The translations under genes were made by a program, and so were the position numbers. Positions 35,847 to 47,000 of a DNA stretch of 64,000 nucleotides are shown piece by piece (position 1 is the stretch's first letter; each line of letters starts with the position of its first letter). The stretch covers positions 186,001 through 250,000 of the forward strand of contig NZ_JAPNLH010000004.1 in NCBI RefSeq assembly GCF_026627425.1. The letters are read 5' to 3'. The stretch comes from Arthrobacter endolithicus (GTDB taxonomy: Bacteria; Actinomycetota; Actinomycetes; Actinomycetales; Micrococcaceae). The notes under the pieces were generated by a model. That model was not told the origin of the DNA, ran no database searches, and saw only the letters and a program-made list of their open reading frames with translations.

Positions 35847-35980
35847 CACTTGTGAAATTAGCACGCCCTCATCTGTTTTAGGGTTGTGAACCGCCGCAGT
35901 TGCTGATTACGATCTGTTGCCCCGCGCTGTTACGGGCGCCCGAACGTCAGCTTACGCCGGTGGCACTAGAATTGAAGGCG

Positions 35981-36388
35981 ATGTCTGCTGAGCCGAACGC
36001 CCCGTCCCCTTCCGGCAGCACCGCTGGGTCCAGCGCCGACTTCGTCCTTCCCGAGGACATTGCGGCGCGGCTCAAACGTGACGCCGCCTCCCTGGTGGCC
36101 GCGGTCATCCAACAGTTCGACAGCCGGGAAGTGCTGATGCTGGGCTGGATGGATGACGAAGCGCTGCGCCGGACGTTGAGTTCGGGCCGGGTGACGTTCT
36201 ATTCGCGCTCCCGCCAGGAATACTGGCGTAAGGGCGATACCTCGGGCAACGTGCAGTATGTAAAGTCCGTGGCTCTGGACTGTGACGGCGACGCCTTGCT
36301 GATCATGGTGGATCAGGTAGGTGCTGCCTGCCACACCGGCAGCCGGACCTGCTTCGAAGGCCGTGATCTTGACGCCGTCGTCGGCTAG
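35981..36388 (+). CDS. hisI: Phosphoribosyl-AMP cyclohydrolase
   Basis: 135 residues from ATG 35981. [34 protein letters not shown], the metal site DCDGDALL and the zinc cysteines in CHTGSRTCF are all present. It opens the adenine ring of PR-AMP, the third histidine step. The first roughly 25 residues are Ser/Pro-rich. It precedes trpE by 72 bp, a common actinobacterial arrangement. Confidence 0.94.
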   Translation: MSAEPNAPSPSGSTAGSSADFVLPEDIAARLKRDAASLVAAVIQQFDSREVLMLGWMDDEALRRTLSSGRVTFYSRSRQEYWRKGDTSGNVQYVKSVALDCDGDALLIMVDQVGAACHTGSRTCFEGRDLDAVVG

Positions 36389-36460
36389 GTTTCCTCAGCA
36401 CAGTCCCCGGCAGAGTCCGTCCAGAATTGAAGTCCACCTACAAAGAAGGTCGCCGTACAC

Positions 36461-38044
36461 ATGCAGGAGCTAGGCGTGATCAGCCCGACCCTTAAGGAGT
36501 TCCGGCTGTTGGCCAGGACCAGGCGCGTGATTCCCGTGCGGCTGAAGGTCCTTGCCGATGCCGAAACGCCGATCGGTCTGTACCGCCGGCTGGCTAAGGG
36601 TCAGCCGGGTACGTTTCTGATGGAATCCGCCGCGATGGGAGGCGTCTGGTCGCGATATTCGTTCATCGGCGTCCGGTCCCGGGCCACGTTAACGACGGAC
36701 GACGGCGCCGCCTGCTGGCTGGGCGAGGCACCCACGGGCGTGCCGTTGGGTGGCAACCCGGTGGAAGCTGTCCGGGCGACGATCAATGAACTGCGCACCG
36801 AGCGCTTCGAGGGGCTTCCGCCGTTTACCTCCGGTCTGGTCGGTTTTGTCGGCTGGGAATCGGTGCGGCATTGGGAGAAACTTCCGTCCCCGCCGGAGGA
36901 TGACCTGCAGCTGCCCGAGCTGGCGCTGAATCTGGTCGCGGACATGGCCGTCCATGACAATGCCGAGGGCAGCGTGCTGCTGATTGCCAACGCCATAAAT
37001 TACGACGGCAGCACCGACCGGGTGGATGAGGCCTGGCATGATGCGGTGTCACGCGTGAACACGATGCTGCAGCAGATCAGCACACCGGTGGCGCAGCCGG
37101 TCTCCGTGCTGAACAGCACCGACGCGTCATCCTTCGCGGACCGGGTCCGGCAGCGCTGGGCCGAGCCGGAGTATCTGGCCGCAATCGACAGGGGCAAGGA
37201 AGCCATCGTGGAAGGAGAGGTCTTCCAGGTGGTCATTTCACGCCGCTTCGAGATGGAATGTGACGCTTCGCCGCTGGATGTCTACCGCGTACTGCGCACC
37301 ACGAACCCGAGCCCGTACATGTACATCTTCAGCTTTGAAGATGCCAAGGGCCGCCCCTTCTCCATTGTGGGGTCCTCGCCGGAGTCGCTGGTGACGGTGA
37401 CGGGCGAGGAGGTCATCACCCACCCGATTGCCGGCTCCCGGCCGCGGGGCGGGAGCGTGGAGGCGGATAAGGCCCTGGCCGATGAACTGCACGCCGATGC
37501 CAAGGAACGCGCCGAGCACCTGATGCTGGTGGACCTGGCGCGCAATGATATTTCCAAGGTTTGCGTCCCGGGTTCGGTGGACGTCACCCAGTTCATGGAG
37601 GTGGAGAAATTCAGCCACATCATGCATCTGGTCTCCACCGTCGTCGGCACACTGGGACCGGAGTACACGGCCTACGACGTGCTGGCCGCAACGTTCCCCG
37701 CCGGAACCCTTTCCGGTGCGCCGAAGCCCCGGGCGCTGCGGCTGCTCGACGAGCTCGAGCCGCACCGGCGGGGCATTTACGGCGGTGTGGTCGGGTATCT
37801 GGACTTTGCCGGCGATATGGACATGGCCATCGCCATCCGCTCCGCGTTGCTCCGAGATGGCCGCGCCTATGTGCAGGCCGGCGGTGGAATTGTTGCCGAT
37901 TCCGACAATGCAACCGAGGCGCAGGAATCCGTCAATAAGGCAGCGGCACCGCTGCGGGCAGTGCATGCCGCCGCCTCGCTGCAGACCATCGCCGCGGATT
38001 TCAGCCACCCCTCCTTTAGCGAGAGCCTCAGCGACTTTCGATGA
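36461..38044 (+). CDS. trpE: Anthranilate synthase component I
   Basis: 527 residues. The Trp-binding feedback region appears near FLMESAAMGGVWSRYSFIG; the chorismate-binding half has GEVFQVVISRRFE, PIAGSRPRG, DLARNDISKVC and the C-terminal GGGIVADSD. It makes anthranilate from chorismate and glutamine-derived ammonia. TrpG and TrpD are not adjacent here. The TGA overlaps the ATG of the next gene. Confidence 0.96.
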   Translation: MQELGVISPTLKEFRLLARTRRVIPVRLKVLADAETPIGLYRRLAKGQPGTFLMESAAMGGVWSRYSFIGVRSRATLTTDDGAACWLGEAPTGVPLGGNPVEAVRATINELRTERFEGLPPFTSGLVGFVGWESVRHWEKLPSPPEDDLQLPELALNLVADMAVHDNAEGSVLLIANAINYDGSTDRVDEAWHDAVSRVNTMLQQISTPVAQPVSVLNSTDASSFADRVRQRWAEPEYLAAIDRGKEAIVEGEVFQVVISRRFEMECDASPLDVYRVLRTTNPSPYMYIFSFEDAKGRPFSIVGSSPESLVTVTGEEVITHPIAGSRPRGGSVEADKALADELHADAKERAEHLMLVDLARNDISKVCVPGSVDVTQFMEVEKFSHIMHLVSTVVGTLGPEYTAYDVLAATFPAGTLSGAPKPRALRLLDELEPHRRGIYGGVVGYLDFAGDMDMAIAIRSALLRDGRAYVQAGGGIVADSDNATEAQESVNKAAAPLRAVHAAASLQTIAADFSHPSFSESLSDFR

Positions 38045-38772
38045 CTGACCCGAAGATTGTGAGCAAATCTAGCATGCGTGAAGATTCCGTCGAACGGACG
38101 CAGACAAAGCCCGACGGCGGGGGAGCTGCCGGCCGGCGAACAGGGCGGCTGCGGCGCAAGTCCACGCTGATCATGCTCGCCGTCATCAGTTCGCTGGTGG
38201 TCTTCGGGACCACAACGCAGACCTGGGTGCACGTCAAGCTCGGGCAGGGTGTGGTTCAGCAGGCGGATCTGAACGTTGCCGGCAGCAAAGCGGCGACGGC
38301 GGTCACAGCGTTGGCGCTGGTGGCACTGGCGGGCGCGCTGGCGGCCTCGATCGGCCGCAGGGTCTCGCGCGTCGTGGCGGCGGTCATCATTTTCCTGGGG
38401 GCCGTCGGCATCATTGTCTCTTCCCTCGCCGTCGTGCTAAACGCGCAGGCAGCCGCGGCCGGACCCGTGGGGACGGCGACCGGGGTCACCGGCCAAAGTT
38501 CGGACGTGACGACGACGGCGTTCCCACTGATCGCAACAGCTGCCGCCGTGGTTTTGGCGCTGACAGCGGTACTAATCGCCTGGCTGGGCCGGACCTGGAA
38601 CCAGCGGACCAAATACGATTCCAGCGGCGCCGGCGCCGGCCGCCGTACCGCAGCACCGGCCGGTTCGGCAGCCGGCTCAGCTGATCCGACGGCTGTACCG
38701 GCGAGGCCCGAGGTGCGCGATGACATTGACAGTTGGGACGAGCTCAGCCACGGAAACGATCCGACAGCCTAA
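38041..38772 (+). CDS. Trp biosynthesis-associated membrane protein
   Basis: 243 residues. A positively charged, disordered N-terminus is followed by four hydrophobic helices (starting STLIMLAVISSLVVFGTTTQTWV, then about 80-100, 110-135 and 160-185) and a disordered C-terminus. It matches the actinobacterial Trp-operon-associated family in position and layout. Its role is unknown; it may assist tryptophan or intermediate handling at the membrane. The start overlaps trpE. Confidence 0.85.
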   Translation: MTDPKIVSKSSMREDSVERTQTKPDGGGAAGRRTGRLRRKSTLIMLAVISSLVVFGTTTQTWVHVKLGQGVVQQADLNVAGSKAATAVTALALVALAGALAASIGRRVSRVVAAVIIFLGAVGIIVSSLAVVLNAQAAAAGPVGTATGVTGQSSDVTTTAFPLIATAAAVVLALTAVLIAWLGRTWNQRTKYDSSGAGAGRRTAAPAGSAAGSADPTAVPARPEVRDDIDSWDELSHGNDPTA

Positions 38773-38896
38773 AACGCTGGCCCAAGATCGACGGGACCGG
38801 AACGTCGGGACCGTCGTGCGAGAGGCAACGCGGGGAACTAATGGCAGAATGGAAGCAGTAGCAGTTTGGCGGAAATCAGCACGAGGGAGATTTAGC

Positions 38897-39181
38897 ATGA
38901 GCAACAGGAGCGCTACCACGGGCCGGAGTGCCGCAGCGACGGAAGACATTGACCATTCGGTTGAGTTGGGCCACGGAAACAGCCCGGCGGCTTGGACCAC
39001 GGTTGCCATCATGCTCTTTGGTGCCGCGATCGCCTGCATAGCCTTCATGATGGGGCCGCCTGCCACCGTGCTGTTCATCATCGGCGTGGTCATCATGCTC
39101 ATTGGCCTGGGCGTGGGCTACGGCCTGCGGGCGGCCGGCTACGGGGTAGGCGGCCACAAGCTCAAGAGCGACGGACACTAG
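38897..39181 (+). CDS. HGxxPAAW family membrane protein
   Basis: 94 residues with a GAGGGAGA ribosome-binding site. The signature HGNSPAAW (26-33) precedes two transmembrane helices (about 34-52 and 57-78) and ends YGVGGHKLKSDGH. Family members accompany trp genes in actinobacteria; function unknown. It lies between the Trp-associated membrane protein and trpC, 2 bp before the trpC start. Confidence 0.88.
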   Translation: MSNRSATTGRSAAATEDIDHSVELGHGNSPAAWTTVAIMLFGAAIACIAFMMGPPATVLFIIGVVIMLIGLGVGYGLRAAGYGVGGHKLKSDGH

Positions 39182-39183
39182 GC

Positions 39184-40035
39184 GTGAGCGTTCTCGACGA
39201 CATCATTGCCGGGGTCCGGGAAGATCTCGAGGCGCGCAAACAGAAGGTCAGCCTGGCCCAGCTGCAGGACCTGATTGCTGCCCGGCCGCCGGCCCTGGAT
39301 GCTTGGGCGGCCCTGGGCGGCGACGATTCGCCACGGGCGGGGCTTAAAGTCATCGCCGAGGTCAAGCGGCGCAGCCCATCCAAGGGTCCGCTGGCCGAAA
39401 TCGCCGATCCGGCTCTGTTGGCGGCCCAATATGCTGATGGCGGCGCGGCCGTCATCAGTGTGCTGACCGAGCAGCGCCGGTTCGGCGGCTCATTGGCGGA
39501 TCTCGATGCGGTTCGTGCCGCCGTCGGCATTCCCGTGCTGCGCAAGGACTTCACCTGCGATCCATACCAAATCTGGGAAGCCCGGGCCCACGGCGCGGAT
39601 CTGATCCTGTTGATCGTCGCAGCGCTGACCGATGCCGAGCTGGCAGGGTTCCTGGCCTTGGCAGATGAATTGGGCATGAACGTCCTCGTGGAAACGCACA
39701 CCAGCGAGGAAGTTCAACGCGCGGTCGCAGCCGGGGCCCGGATCATTGGCGTCAACGTGCGCAATCTAAAGACCCTGGACGTGGACCGCTCCGTTTTCGG
39801 TTCGCTGGCCGGGCTCATCCCCGCCGAAGCCCTGGTAGTGGCCGAATCCGGGGTCCGTGATGCCGACGACGTCAGGCACTATGCCGGTCACGGTGCCAAC
39901 GCCGTCCTGGTCGGTGAGGCGCTGGTCAGCCATGCCACACCGGGGGAGCGGATCGCCGAGTTCGGTTCCGCGGGTGCTGCTGCCGTCAGCGCCGCGGCCA
40001 TTGCCACCGCAGGCTCCGGCCACGCCCTTTCCTGA
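39184..40035 (+). CDS. trpC: Indole-3-glycerol phosphate synthase
   Basis: 283 residues from GTG 39184. IAEVKRRSPSKGPL, VLRKDFTCDPYQI and VAESGVRDADDVRHYAG hold the catalytic Lys and Glu residues of the TIM barrel. It closes the indole ring. An Ala-rich tail of about 25 residues extends past the normal end. Confidence 0.95.
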   Translation: MSVLDDIIAGVREDLEARKQKVSLAQLQDLIAARPPALDAWAALGGDDSPRAGLKVIAEVKRRSPSKGPLAEIADPALLAAQYADGGAAVISVLTEQRRFGGSLADLDAVRAAVGIPVLRKDFTCDPYQIWEARAHGADLILLIVAALTDAELAGFLALADELGMNVLVETHTSEEVQRAVAAGARIIGVNVRNLKTLDVDRSVFGSLAGLIPAEALVVAESGVRDADDVRHYAGHGANAVLVGEALVSHATPGERIAEFGSAGAAAVSAAAIATAGSGHALS

Positions 40036-40083
40036 CCACCGTATTCGCCAACAGCCAACTTTTAGAACAGGACGGTCGGACCG

Positions 40084-41580
40084 ATGGCCACCACGCCAGC
40101 AGCTTCGCCCCAGGACCATCCCGCGGACGCCTTTCTCAGCGGGGCCACCCGCCCCGCCGAAGGCACGAGCATTGACGCGGCCGCCGGCCCGGACACCGGC
40201 ACGCGCGCTGACGGGGCCGCCGGCCCAGCAGCCCGCACCGGAAGCTTTCGGCACGCCGCCGGACCGTACTTCGGCAGCTACGGCGGCCGCTGGATGCCCG
40301 AGTCCCTGATCGCCGCCTTGGATGAGCTGGAGGAAACCTTCGAAAAGGCGAAGGTTGATCCGGATTTCCTGGCCCAGATTGCGGACCTGAACAAGAACTA
40401 TTCCGGCCGGCCGTCCCTGCTGACCGAGGCAAAGCGCTTCGCCCTGCATGCCGGGGGCGCCCGGATCTTCCTCAAACGTGAAGACCTCAACCACACCGGT
40501 TCGCATAAGATCAACAATGTTCTGGGGCAGGCCCTGCTGGCTAAGCGGATGGGCAAGACCCGGGTCATCGCCGAAACCGGGGCCGGGCAACACGGCGTGG
40601 CCAGCGCGACGGCGGCGGCGCTGCTCGGGCTCGAGTGCGTGGTGTACATGGGGGCCGAGGACTGCCGCCGGCAGGCGCTGAACGTGGCGCGGATGCAGCT
40701 GCTCGGCGCCACCGTGATTCCCGTGACGAACGGATCGCAGACACTCAAGGACGCCATCAATGAGGCCCTTCGGGACTGGGTGGCCAATGTGGACAGCACC
40801 CATTACCTGCTCGGGACGGCAGCCGGAGCCCATCCGTTCCCTGCCATGGTCCGGTTCTTCCATGAGGTGATCGGCGAAGAGGCCCGGGCGCAGATCCTGG
40901 AGCAGACCGGCCGGCTGCCCGACGCGGTGTGCGCCTGCATTGGCGGCGGTTCCAACGCCATCGGAATCTTCCATGGTTTCCTTGACGATCCATCCGTGCG
41001 CCTTTACGGTTTCGAGGCCGGGGGCGACGGCGTCGAAACGGGACGGCACGCCGCGACGATTACGCTCGGCCGCCCGGGTGTGCTGCACGGCGCGCGCTCC
41101 TATCTGATGCAGGATGAGGACGGCCAGACGGTCGAGTCGCATTCCATTTCCGCCGGGTTGGATTACCCGGGGGTCGGACCGGAGCATGCCTACCTGGCGG
41201 ACATCGGCCGGGTCAGCTACGAGCCGATTACCGATGCCGAGGCAATGGATGCCTTCCAATTGTTGTGCCGGACCGAGGGGATCATTCCCGCGATCGAATC
41301 GGCGCACGCGCTGGCCGGCGCCATCAAGGTGGGCCAGCGCCTCACAGCGGATCAGGCCGATCCCGCGGAGACCATCATTGTGATTAACCTTTCCGGACGG
41401 GGCGACAAGGACGTAGAAACGGCCGCGGCCTGGTTTGACCTGATCGATGCCGAAACCGCAGCCGAAGCGTCGGCGGAAGCGGTCATCCGCGCGGCCGATA
41501 CCGCAGCCGATCAGGTCTCTGCTGCGGCATCTGGCACCCCATCCCATGCGGCCGAAGCCAACCGGCGGAACGGAAAATGA
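40084..41580 (+). CDS. trpB: Tryptophan synthase beta chain
   Basis: 498 residues, long for TrpB (usually about 400). The PLP lysine is in [32 protein letters not shown] binds the PLP phosphate. Extra length comes from an Ala/Gly/Thr-rich N-terminal extension of about 60 residues before [11 protein letters not shown] and an Ala/Glu-rich C-terminal tail of about 35. It joins indole and serine to tryptophan. Stop overlaps the trpA start (ATGA). Confidence 0.95.
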   Translation: MATTPAASPQDHPADAFLSGATRPAEGTSIDAAAGPDTGTRADGAAGPAARTGSFRHAAGPYFGSYGGRWMPESLIAALDELEETFEKAKVDPDFLAQIADLNKNYSGRPSLLTEAKRFALHAGGARIFLKREDLNHTGSHKINNVLGQALLAKRMGKTRVIAETGAGQHGVASATAAALLGLECVVYMGAEDCRRQALNVARMQLLGATVIPVTNGSQTLKDAINEALRDWVANVDSTHYLLGTAAGAHPFPAMVRFFHEVIGEEARAQILEQTGRLPDAVCACIGGGSNAIGIFHGFLDDPSVRLYGFEAGGDGVETGRHAATITLGRPGVLHGARSYLMQDEDGQTVESHSISAGLDYPGVGPEHAYLADIGRVSYEPITDAEAMDAFQLLCRTEGIIPAIESAHALAGAIKVGQRLTADQADPAETIIVINLSGRGDKDVETAAAWFDLIDAETAAEASAEAVIRAADTAADQVSAAASGTPSHAAEANRRNGK

Positions 41581-42458
41581 CTGTGGACCCCAACGTAAGT
41601 GGTTCGACTGCGGAAACGCCCGGCACGGAAAGTTCCAGCCCGGAAACTCCGGGCGCACCCAGCAAGAGTGCCGCAGCCATTGACCGCGCCAGGGCGCAGG
41701 GCCGCGCGGCCCTGATCTGCTACATTCCGGCGGGGTACCCGGATGTCCAGACCACGATCGACGCCGGCATCGCGTTGGCCCGCAACGGTGCCGATCTGAT
41801 CGAGATCGGTATTCCGTACTCGGACCCGGTGATGGACGGCTCCGTGATCCAGGCCGCGACCACCGAGGCGATCGCTAACGGATTCCGGGTTTCCAGTATC
41901 TTCGACATCGTCGCCGGCATCACCGCCGCGACCGACGCGGCAGTGTTGGTGATGACGTACTGGAACCCCGTTCTGCGCCTGGGCGTGGATGAATTTTCCC
42001 GCCGGCTGGCCGCGGCCGGGGGCGCGGGGCTCATCACACCTGACTTGATTCCCGAGGAGGCTTCGCAATGGCTGGAAGCCTCGCAGAAGTACGGCCTGGA
42101 CCGGGTCTTCCTGGTGGCGCCGTCATCCACCCCCGAGCGGCTGGCGAGGACCGTAGAGGCCAGCCGCGGCTTCGTCTACGCGGTGTCCATCATGGGTGTC
42201 ACGGGCACTCGGACGGCCGTGAGCAGTACCGCAGAGCAACTCGTCGCTGACACCCGAGCCGCCGGAGCCGCCCGTGTCTGCGTTGGCCTGGGAGTGAGCA
42301 ACGCCGACCAGGTGCGGGAAATCGCCGGCTATGCCGACGGCGTCATCGTCGGGACCGCCCTCGTGGCAGCCCTGCGCGACGGCGGCGTGCCGGCACTGGC
42401 CGACCTGACCACAGACCTCAGCTCCGGGCTGCTGCCCGCCGGCACGGAAGCGCACTGA
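41577..42458 (+). CDS. trpA: Tryptophan synthase alpha chain
   Basis: 293 residues. The catalytic glutamate is in [15 protein letters not shown] and the catalytic aspartate in [23 protein letters not shown] and [11 protein letters not shown] bind the phosphate. It cleaves indole-glycerol phosphate and passes indole to TrpB. Translation is coupled to trpB. Confidence 0.96.
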   Translation: MTVDPNVSGSTAETPGTESSSPETPGAPSKSAAAIDRARAQGRAALICYIPAGYPDVQTTIDAGIALARNGADLIEIGIPYSDPVMDGSVIQAATTEAIANGFRVSSIFDIVAGITAATDAAVLVMTYWNPVLRLGVDEFSRRLAAAGGAGLITPDLIPEEASQWLEASQKYGLDRVFLVAPSSTPERLARTVEASRGFVYAVSIMGVTGTRTAVSSTAEQLVADTRAAGAARVCVGLGVSNADQVREIAGYADGVIVGTALVAALRDGGVPALADLTTDLSSGLLPAGTEAH

Positions 42459-42462
42459 TCCG

Positions 42463-43734
42463 ATGAGAACTGTGATTGAATCTGCCCTGACAGCGCTGCC
42501 CGCCAGCATTCCCGCCCCGGTCTGGTCCGGCTTCGATATTTCGCTCCCCACCGGGACCCTGCGGATCCACGCGTACGCACTGTGCATTCTCGCCGGTATC
42601 ATCGCCGCGACGGTCTTGACGCATATTCGCTGGACCAAGCGGAAGGCACCGGTTGGGTCCATCTGGGACATCGCCATCTGGGCCATCCCGATGGGCATCA
42701 TTGGCGGCCGCCTGTACCACGTTTTCTCCTCCCCGGACGCCTACTTCGGTCCCGGCTACCGGGGCGGCGGAGACCTGTGGCTGATCCCGCAGATCTGGCG
42801 CGGCGGCCTGGGGATCTGGGGCGCGGTAGTGCTCGGCGTCGTCGGCGCCTGGATCGGATGCCGGCGCGCCGGTGTCAAGCTCCCGGCGTTCATCGATGCC
42901 GCGGCGCCGGGCCTATTGCTGGCGCAGGGGCTTGGCCGCTGGGGAAATTACTTCAATCAGGAACTCTTCGGCGGCCCCACCACGCTGCCGTGGGGGCTGC
43001 AGGTGGATCCGTCCAATGTGAATTTCCCCGCCGGGTACGCGGCGGACACACTTTTCCACCCGACGTTCCTCTACGAATCGCTATGGGACCTGGCCGGCGT
43101 CGCGCTGCTGCTGCTGCTGGACCGCAGGTTCCACTTCCGCCGCGGCCGCCTGTTCTGGCTCTACGCGATGTACTACACGCTGGGCCGCGTGTGGATCGAG
43201 CTGTTGCGCATCGACAATGCAGAGCAGATCACGTTCTTCGGCATCACCACGCGGCTGAATGTCTGGACCAGCATTCTGGTCTTTGTGGCCTCCGCGGTCA
43301 TCTTCCTGGTCCTGACGTTCTACCGGGGCAAGGGCAATGATGACACCGTCCTGCTGGCGGGCAGGGAATCCGCGGCTGGACACGACGGCGACGCCGATTC
43401 GGGTCCCGGCGGCCGGTCCGATGCGGGTTCCGACGGCGGGTCCCACGTGGGTTCCGACGGAGCCGGCAATAGGATGAGCCCCGCGTCCGAGTCTGACAGG
43501 GCAGCGAAAGCCGATGGCGTGGCGGGCGGCGCAGCGGGGGCAACCCGCGCGGTCGGGGTCGTTGACCGTCCCGAAACCGACCGCGCGGTTCCTTCCGGTC
43601 CAGCCGCCGTCGGGCATTCCGATCTGAAGACTGCGGATGTCCAGAATGCGGACGCTTTGTCCAGCACTCGGGAAAAGCCCGCAGCGCGTGATAATCTCGC
43701 CGATACCGGGGAAGGGGAAATCTCCGGTACCTAG
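42463..43734 (+). CDS. lgt: Prolipoprotein diacylglyceryl transferase with long C-terminal tail
   Basis: 423 residues. The enzyme part (1-290) has seven hydrophobic helices, GGRLYHVF, and the signature GLGRWGNYFNQELFG with LPWGL. It transfers diacylglyceryl to the lipobox Cys, the first step of lipoprotein maturation; the Rieske protein at the left edge is one potential substrate. Residues about 295-423 are an Asp/Gly/Ser/Ala-rich disordered cytoplasmic tail. It lies directly after trpA, as in many actinobacteria, so it is probably transcribed with the trp genes. Confidence 0.95.
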   Translation: MRTVIESALTALPASIPAPVWSGFDISLPTGTLRIHAYALCILAGIIAATVLTHIRWTKRKAPVGSIWDIAIWAIPMGIIGGRLYHVFSSPDAYFGPGYRGGGDLWLIPQIWRGGLGIWGAVVLGVVGAWIGCRRAGVKLPAFIDAAAPGLLLAQGLGRWGNYFNQELFGGPTTLPWGLQVDPSNVNFPAGYAADTLFHPTFLYESLWDLAGVALLLLLDRRFHFRRGRLFWLYAMYYTLGRVWIELLRIDNAEQITFFGITTRLNVWTSILVFVASAVIFLVLTFYRGKGNDDTVLLAGRESAAGHDGDADSGPGGRSDAGSDGGSHVGSDGAGNRMSPASESDRAAKADGVAGGAAGATRAVGVVDRPETDRAVPSGPAAVGHSDLKTADVQNADALSSTREKPAARDNLADTGEGEISGT

Positions 43735-43757
43735 GCTCCACAGCTCCGCGGGATACC

Positions 43758-43860
43758 ACGGTCGCGGCGGAGCCAGGGCGGGCCGCTCCGGGTTATCACC
43801 CGAAGGTCCACCGCCCAGGATGCGGCCCGGAAACGGGCCGGGACAGTGGAACCACCTGCA
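43758..43860 (+). other. Hairpin-rich noncoding segment between lgt and gltB
   Basis: Three inverted repeats lie here without coding sequence: CGGAGC/GCTCCG, CGGGT-TATC-ACCCG (43789-43802) and CGGCCCG-GAAA-CGGGCCG (43823-43840, a GNRA-type loop). No T-run follows, so a simple terminator is doubtful. It lies upstream of the gltB promoter, so it belongs to the lgt transcript's 3' end or to a small RNA. Confidence 0.4.
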
Positions 43861-43899
43861 GCCACTGCCATTCCTGGAAGCACTGGCGTCCTAAGAACG

Positions 43900-43929
43900 T
43901 TAGAACAGCCGTGACGACTGTCATATAAT
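43900..43929 (+). promoter_or_regulatory. Predicted sigma-70-type promoter of gltB
   Basis: A perfect TATAAT (43924-43929) is preceded by TTAGAA (43900-43905) with an 18-bp spacer, in an AT-rich pocket of otherwise GC-rich DNA. It implies a 5' leader of about 95 nt before the gltB ATG. Confidence 0.65.
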
Positions 43930-44030
43930 TTGCACTAGAAAATTAGCGCGGCCGGTTTTGTGCCGTCCGTTGCGCCGGGCCAATGTTGTCCCCTCCGTAC
44001 GCTCCATTAGGGGGAAGGACTAGAAACGCC

Positions 44031-47000
44031 ATGATTCATATCCCATCCGGTGCGCCGGTTCACACCAGCGCACCGCCAGAGGCCACCGGTCCGCAGGTTC
44101 ACACCAGCGCACCGCTGAGGGCCACCGACGCGCAGGTTGCACCGCCGTCCCCGGTGCCCGAATCCCCGTTCCGCCGTTATGCGCAATTGCCCGCAGCGCA
44201 GGGCCTTTACCAGCCGGAGCAGGAAAAGGATGCCTGCGGTCTGGCCATAGTCGCAACGCTGCGCGGCGAGCCAGGGCATGACATCGTGGACGCCGCGCTC
44301 ACCGCGCTGCGCAATCTCGAACACCGGGGGGCCGTCGGTGCGGACGAAGGCACCGGTGACGGGGCCGGCCTGCTCACCCAGATCCCGGACGAATTTTTCC
44401 GCGCCGTCACGGCCTTCGCGCTTCCCGCGGCCGGGCAGTACGCCGTCGGCACCGCGTTTTTGCCCCCGGAGGCAGCCGAGGCTGAGCTGGCCAAGGCCGG
44501 GCTGGAAGCCCTGGCCGAGGACGAGGGCCTGACCGTCCTTGGGTGGCGGGAGGTCCCCATCGTTGAGGGTCTGGTCGGCGCGATGGCCAAGGCCTGTATG
44601 CCGCGCTTTGTCCAACTCTTCGTGGCCATGCCGCAGGCTGACGCCGACCCGGCCGTCCGGTTGGATACCCGGCAGCCGGCCACCGGGCAGCCGGACAGCC
44701 GGCAGCCGAACGACAGCCAGCAGGACGACAGGGCCCTGGATGCGAAGGCCTTCCGGCTCCGCAAGCGCGCACAGAACAAGTTCGGCGTCTACTTCCCCTC
44801 GCTGTCCTCCCGAACCATCGTGTACAAGGGCATGCTGACCACCGCCCAGCTGGAGCCGTTCTACCCTGATCTCTCGGACAGCAGATTCAAGACCCGGCTC
44901 GGGATTGTGCACTCGCGGTTTTCCACCAACACCTTCCCGTCCTGGCCGCTGGCGCAGCCGTTCCGCACCATCGCGCACAATGGTGAAATCAACACCGTCA
45001 AGGGCAACCGGAACTGGATGCGCGCCCGCCAGTCCACCCTGAGCGCCCCGTTGCTTGGCGATACGCCGGAGGATCTGTTCCCGATCTGCACCCCGGGTGC
45101 TTCCGATTCCGCATCCTTTGATGAGGTCGCTGAACTGCTCTGGCTGGCCGGCCGCCCCATCACCCAGGCCATCATGATGATGCTCCCGGAGGCCTGGGAA
45201 AACCATGCCACCATGGATCCGGCGCGCCGGGCCTTTTACGAATACCACTCCATGTTGATGGAACCGTGGGACGGCCCCGCCGCTGTCTCCTTCACCGACG
45301 GCACGATGGTGGGCGCCACCTTGGACCGCAACGGTCTGCGGCCGGGACGGTATTGGATCACCGAGGACGGGCTGATTATCTTTGCGTCAGAAGTGGGCGT
45401 GATCGACATCGAGCCGGCGAAGGTGGTCAAGAAAGGCCGGGTGTCCCCGGGCAAGATGTTCCTGGTGGACACCGATGCCGGGCGGGTCATCTCCGATTCG
45501 GAGATCAAAGACGAGCTGGCCGGCGCCAATCCCTGGGGCGAGTGGGTGCGGGATAACGTGATCAAACTCGCTGATCTGCCCGAACGTGAGCACGTGGTCT
45601 ACACCCGGGCCTCGGTCAACCACCGGCAGCGCACCTTTGGGTACACCCAGGAGGAACTGCGGATCCTGATCGGGCCAATGGCCCGCTCCGGGGCCGAACC
45701 ACTGGGCGCCATGGGATCGGACACCCCGATTGCCGTGCTGTCCCAGCGCCCCCGGCTGCTCTTTGACTACTTTGTCCAGTCCTTCGCCCAAGTCACCAAT
45801 CCGCCGCTGGATGCCATCCGCGAGGAGCTGGTCACCTCGCTGAACTCCAGCATCGGGCCGCAGGGCAATCTGCTCTCGCTCCAGGAGGTCCGGCAGCCGC
45901 AGCTGGCCCTGCCGTTCCCGGTGATCAACAACGACGAACTGGCCAAGATCGCCAACATCGAAAACCCCGCGGGGGATAGGGTGGCCGTCCGGGTGCGCGG
46001 TTTGTACAAGCCCGACGGCGGCGAGGGCGCCCTGCGCGCCCGGCTGGCGGAAATCTGCGAGCAGGTTTCCGGCGCGATTAACCGCGGCGTGCAATATGTA
46101 GTGTTGTCGGACCGGGACTCCAACGCGCAGTGGGCGCCGATCCCTTCCCTGCTGTTGCTCAGTGCGGTGCACCATCACCTGCTGCGCAGCGCCAACCGGA
46201 CCAAGACTGCACTGGTGGTGGAGGCCGGGGATGTCCGCGAGGTGCATCACGTGGCGGCCTTGGTGGGCTACGGCGCCGCTGCGGTGAACCCGTACCTGGC
46301 GATGGAAAGTGTGGAGGAACTGATCCGCACCGGTGACATCACCGGCGTAAGCGCCGAGGAAGGCGTTTACAACCTAATCAAGGGTCTCGGTAAGGGCGTG
46401 CTGAAAATCATGTCCAAAATGGGGATTTCCACGGTGGCCTCCTATTGCGGAGCGCAGACGTTTGAGGCCCTGGGCCTGTCCCAGGATCTGGTGGACGAGT
46501 TTTTCTCCGGGACCAATTCCCAGCTTGGTGGGATCGGTCTGGGCGTGATCGCGGCGGAAGTCGCCGCGCGGCACGCCATGGCGTATCCGGCCGACGGCGT
46601 CGAGGAGCCGCACCGGCCGCTGCTCAACGGCGGGGAATACCAGTGGCGCCGCGAGGGCGAGCCGCACCTGTTCAACCCGGACACCGTCTTCCGGCTGCAG
46701 CACGCCACCCGCGAGCGGCGCTACGACATCTTCAAGCAGTACACCAGCGGCGTCGATGATCAGTCCAAAAACCTGATGACGCTGCGCGGTCTGCTGAAAT
46801 TCAAGGACGGAGTGCGCCCGGGCGTGCCCATCGACGAGGTGGAATCCGTGGCCAGCATCGTCAAGCGCTTCTCCACCGGAGCAATGAGTTACGGGTCCAT
46901 CTCGCAGGAGGCGCACGAGACGCTCGCCATCGCGATGAACCAACTCGGGGCGAAATCCAACACCGGCGAGGGCGGCGAGGACGTGGACCGGCTGCTGGAC

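Noticed and set aside
39766-41658. 630-codon minus-strand open frame over trpC/trpB/trpA
   Set aside because: Entirely antisense to three unmistakable trp genes; composition is that of a high-GC shadow frame.
43740-43920. Known riboswitch upstream of gltB
   Set aside because: The hairpins do not match any consensus I can recall (cobalamin, glutamine, FMN, SAM), and they lie upstream of the likely promoter.
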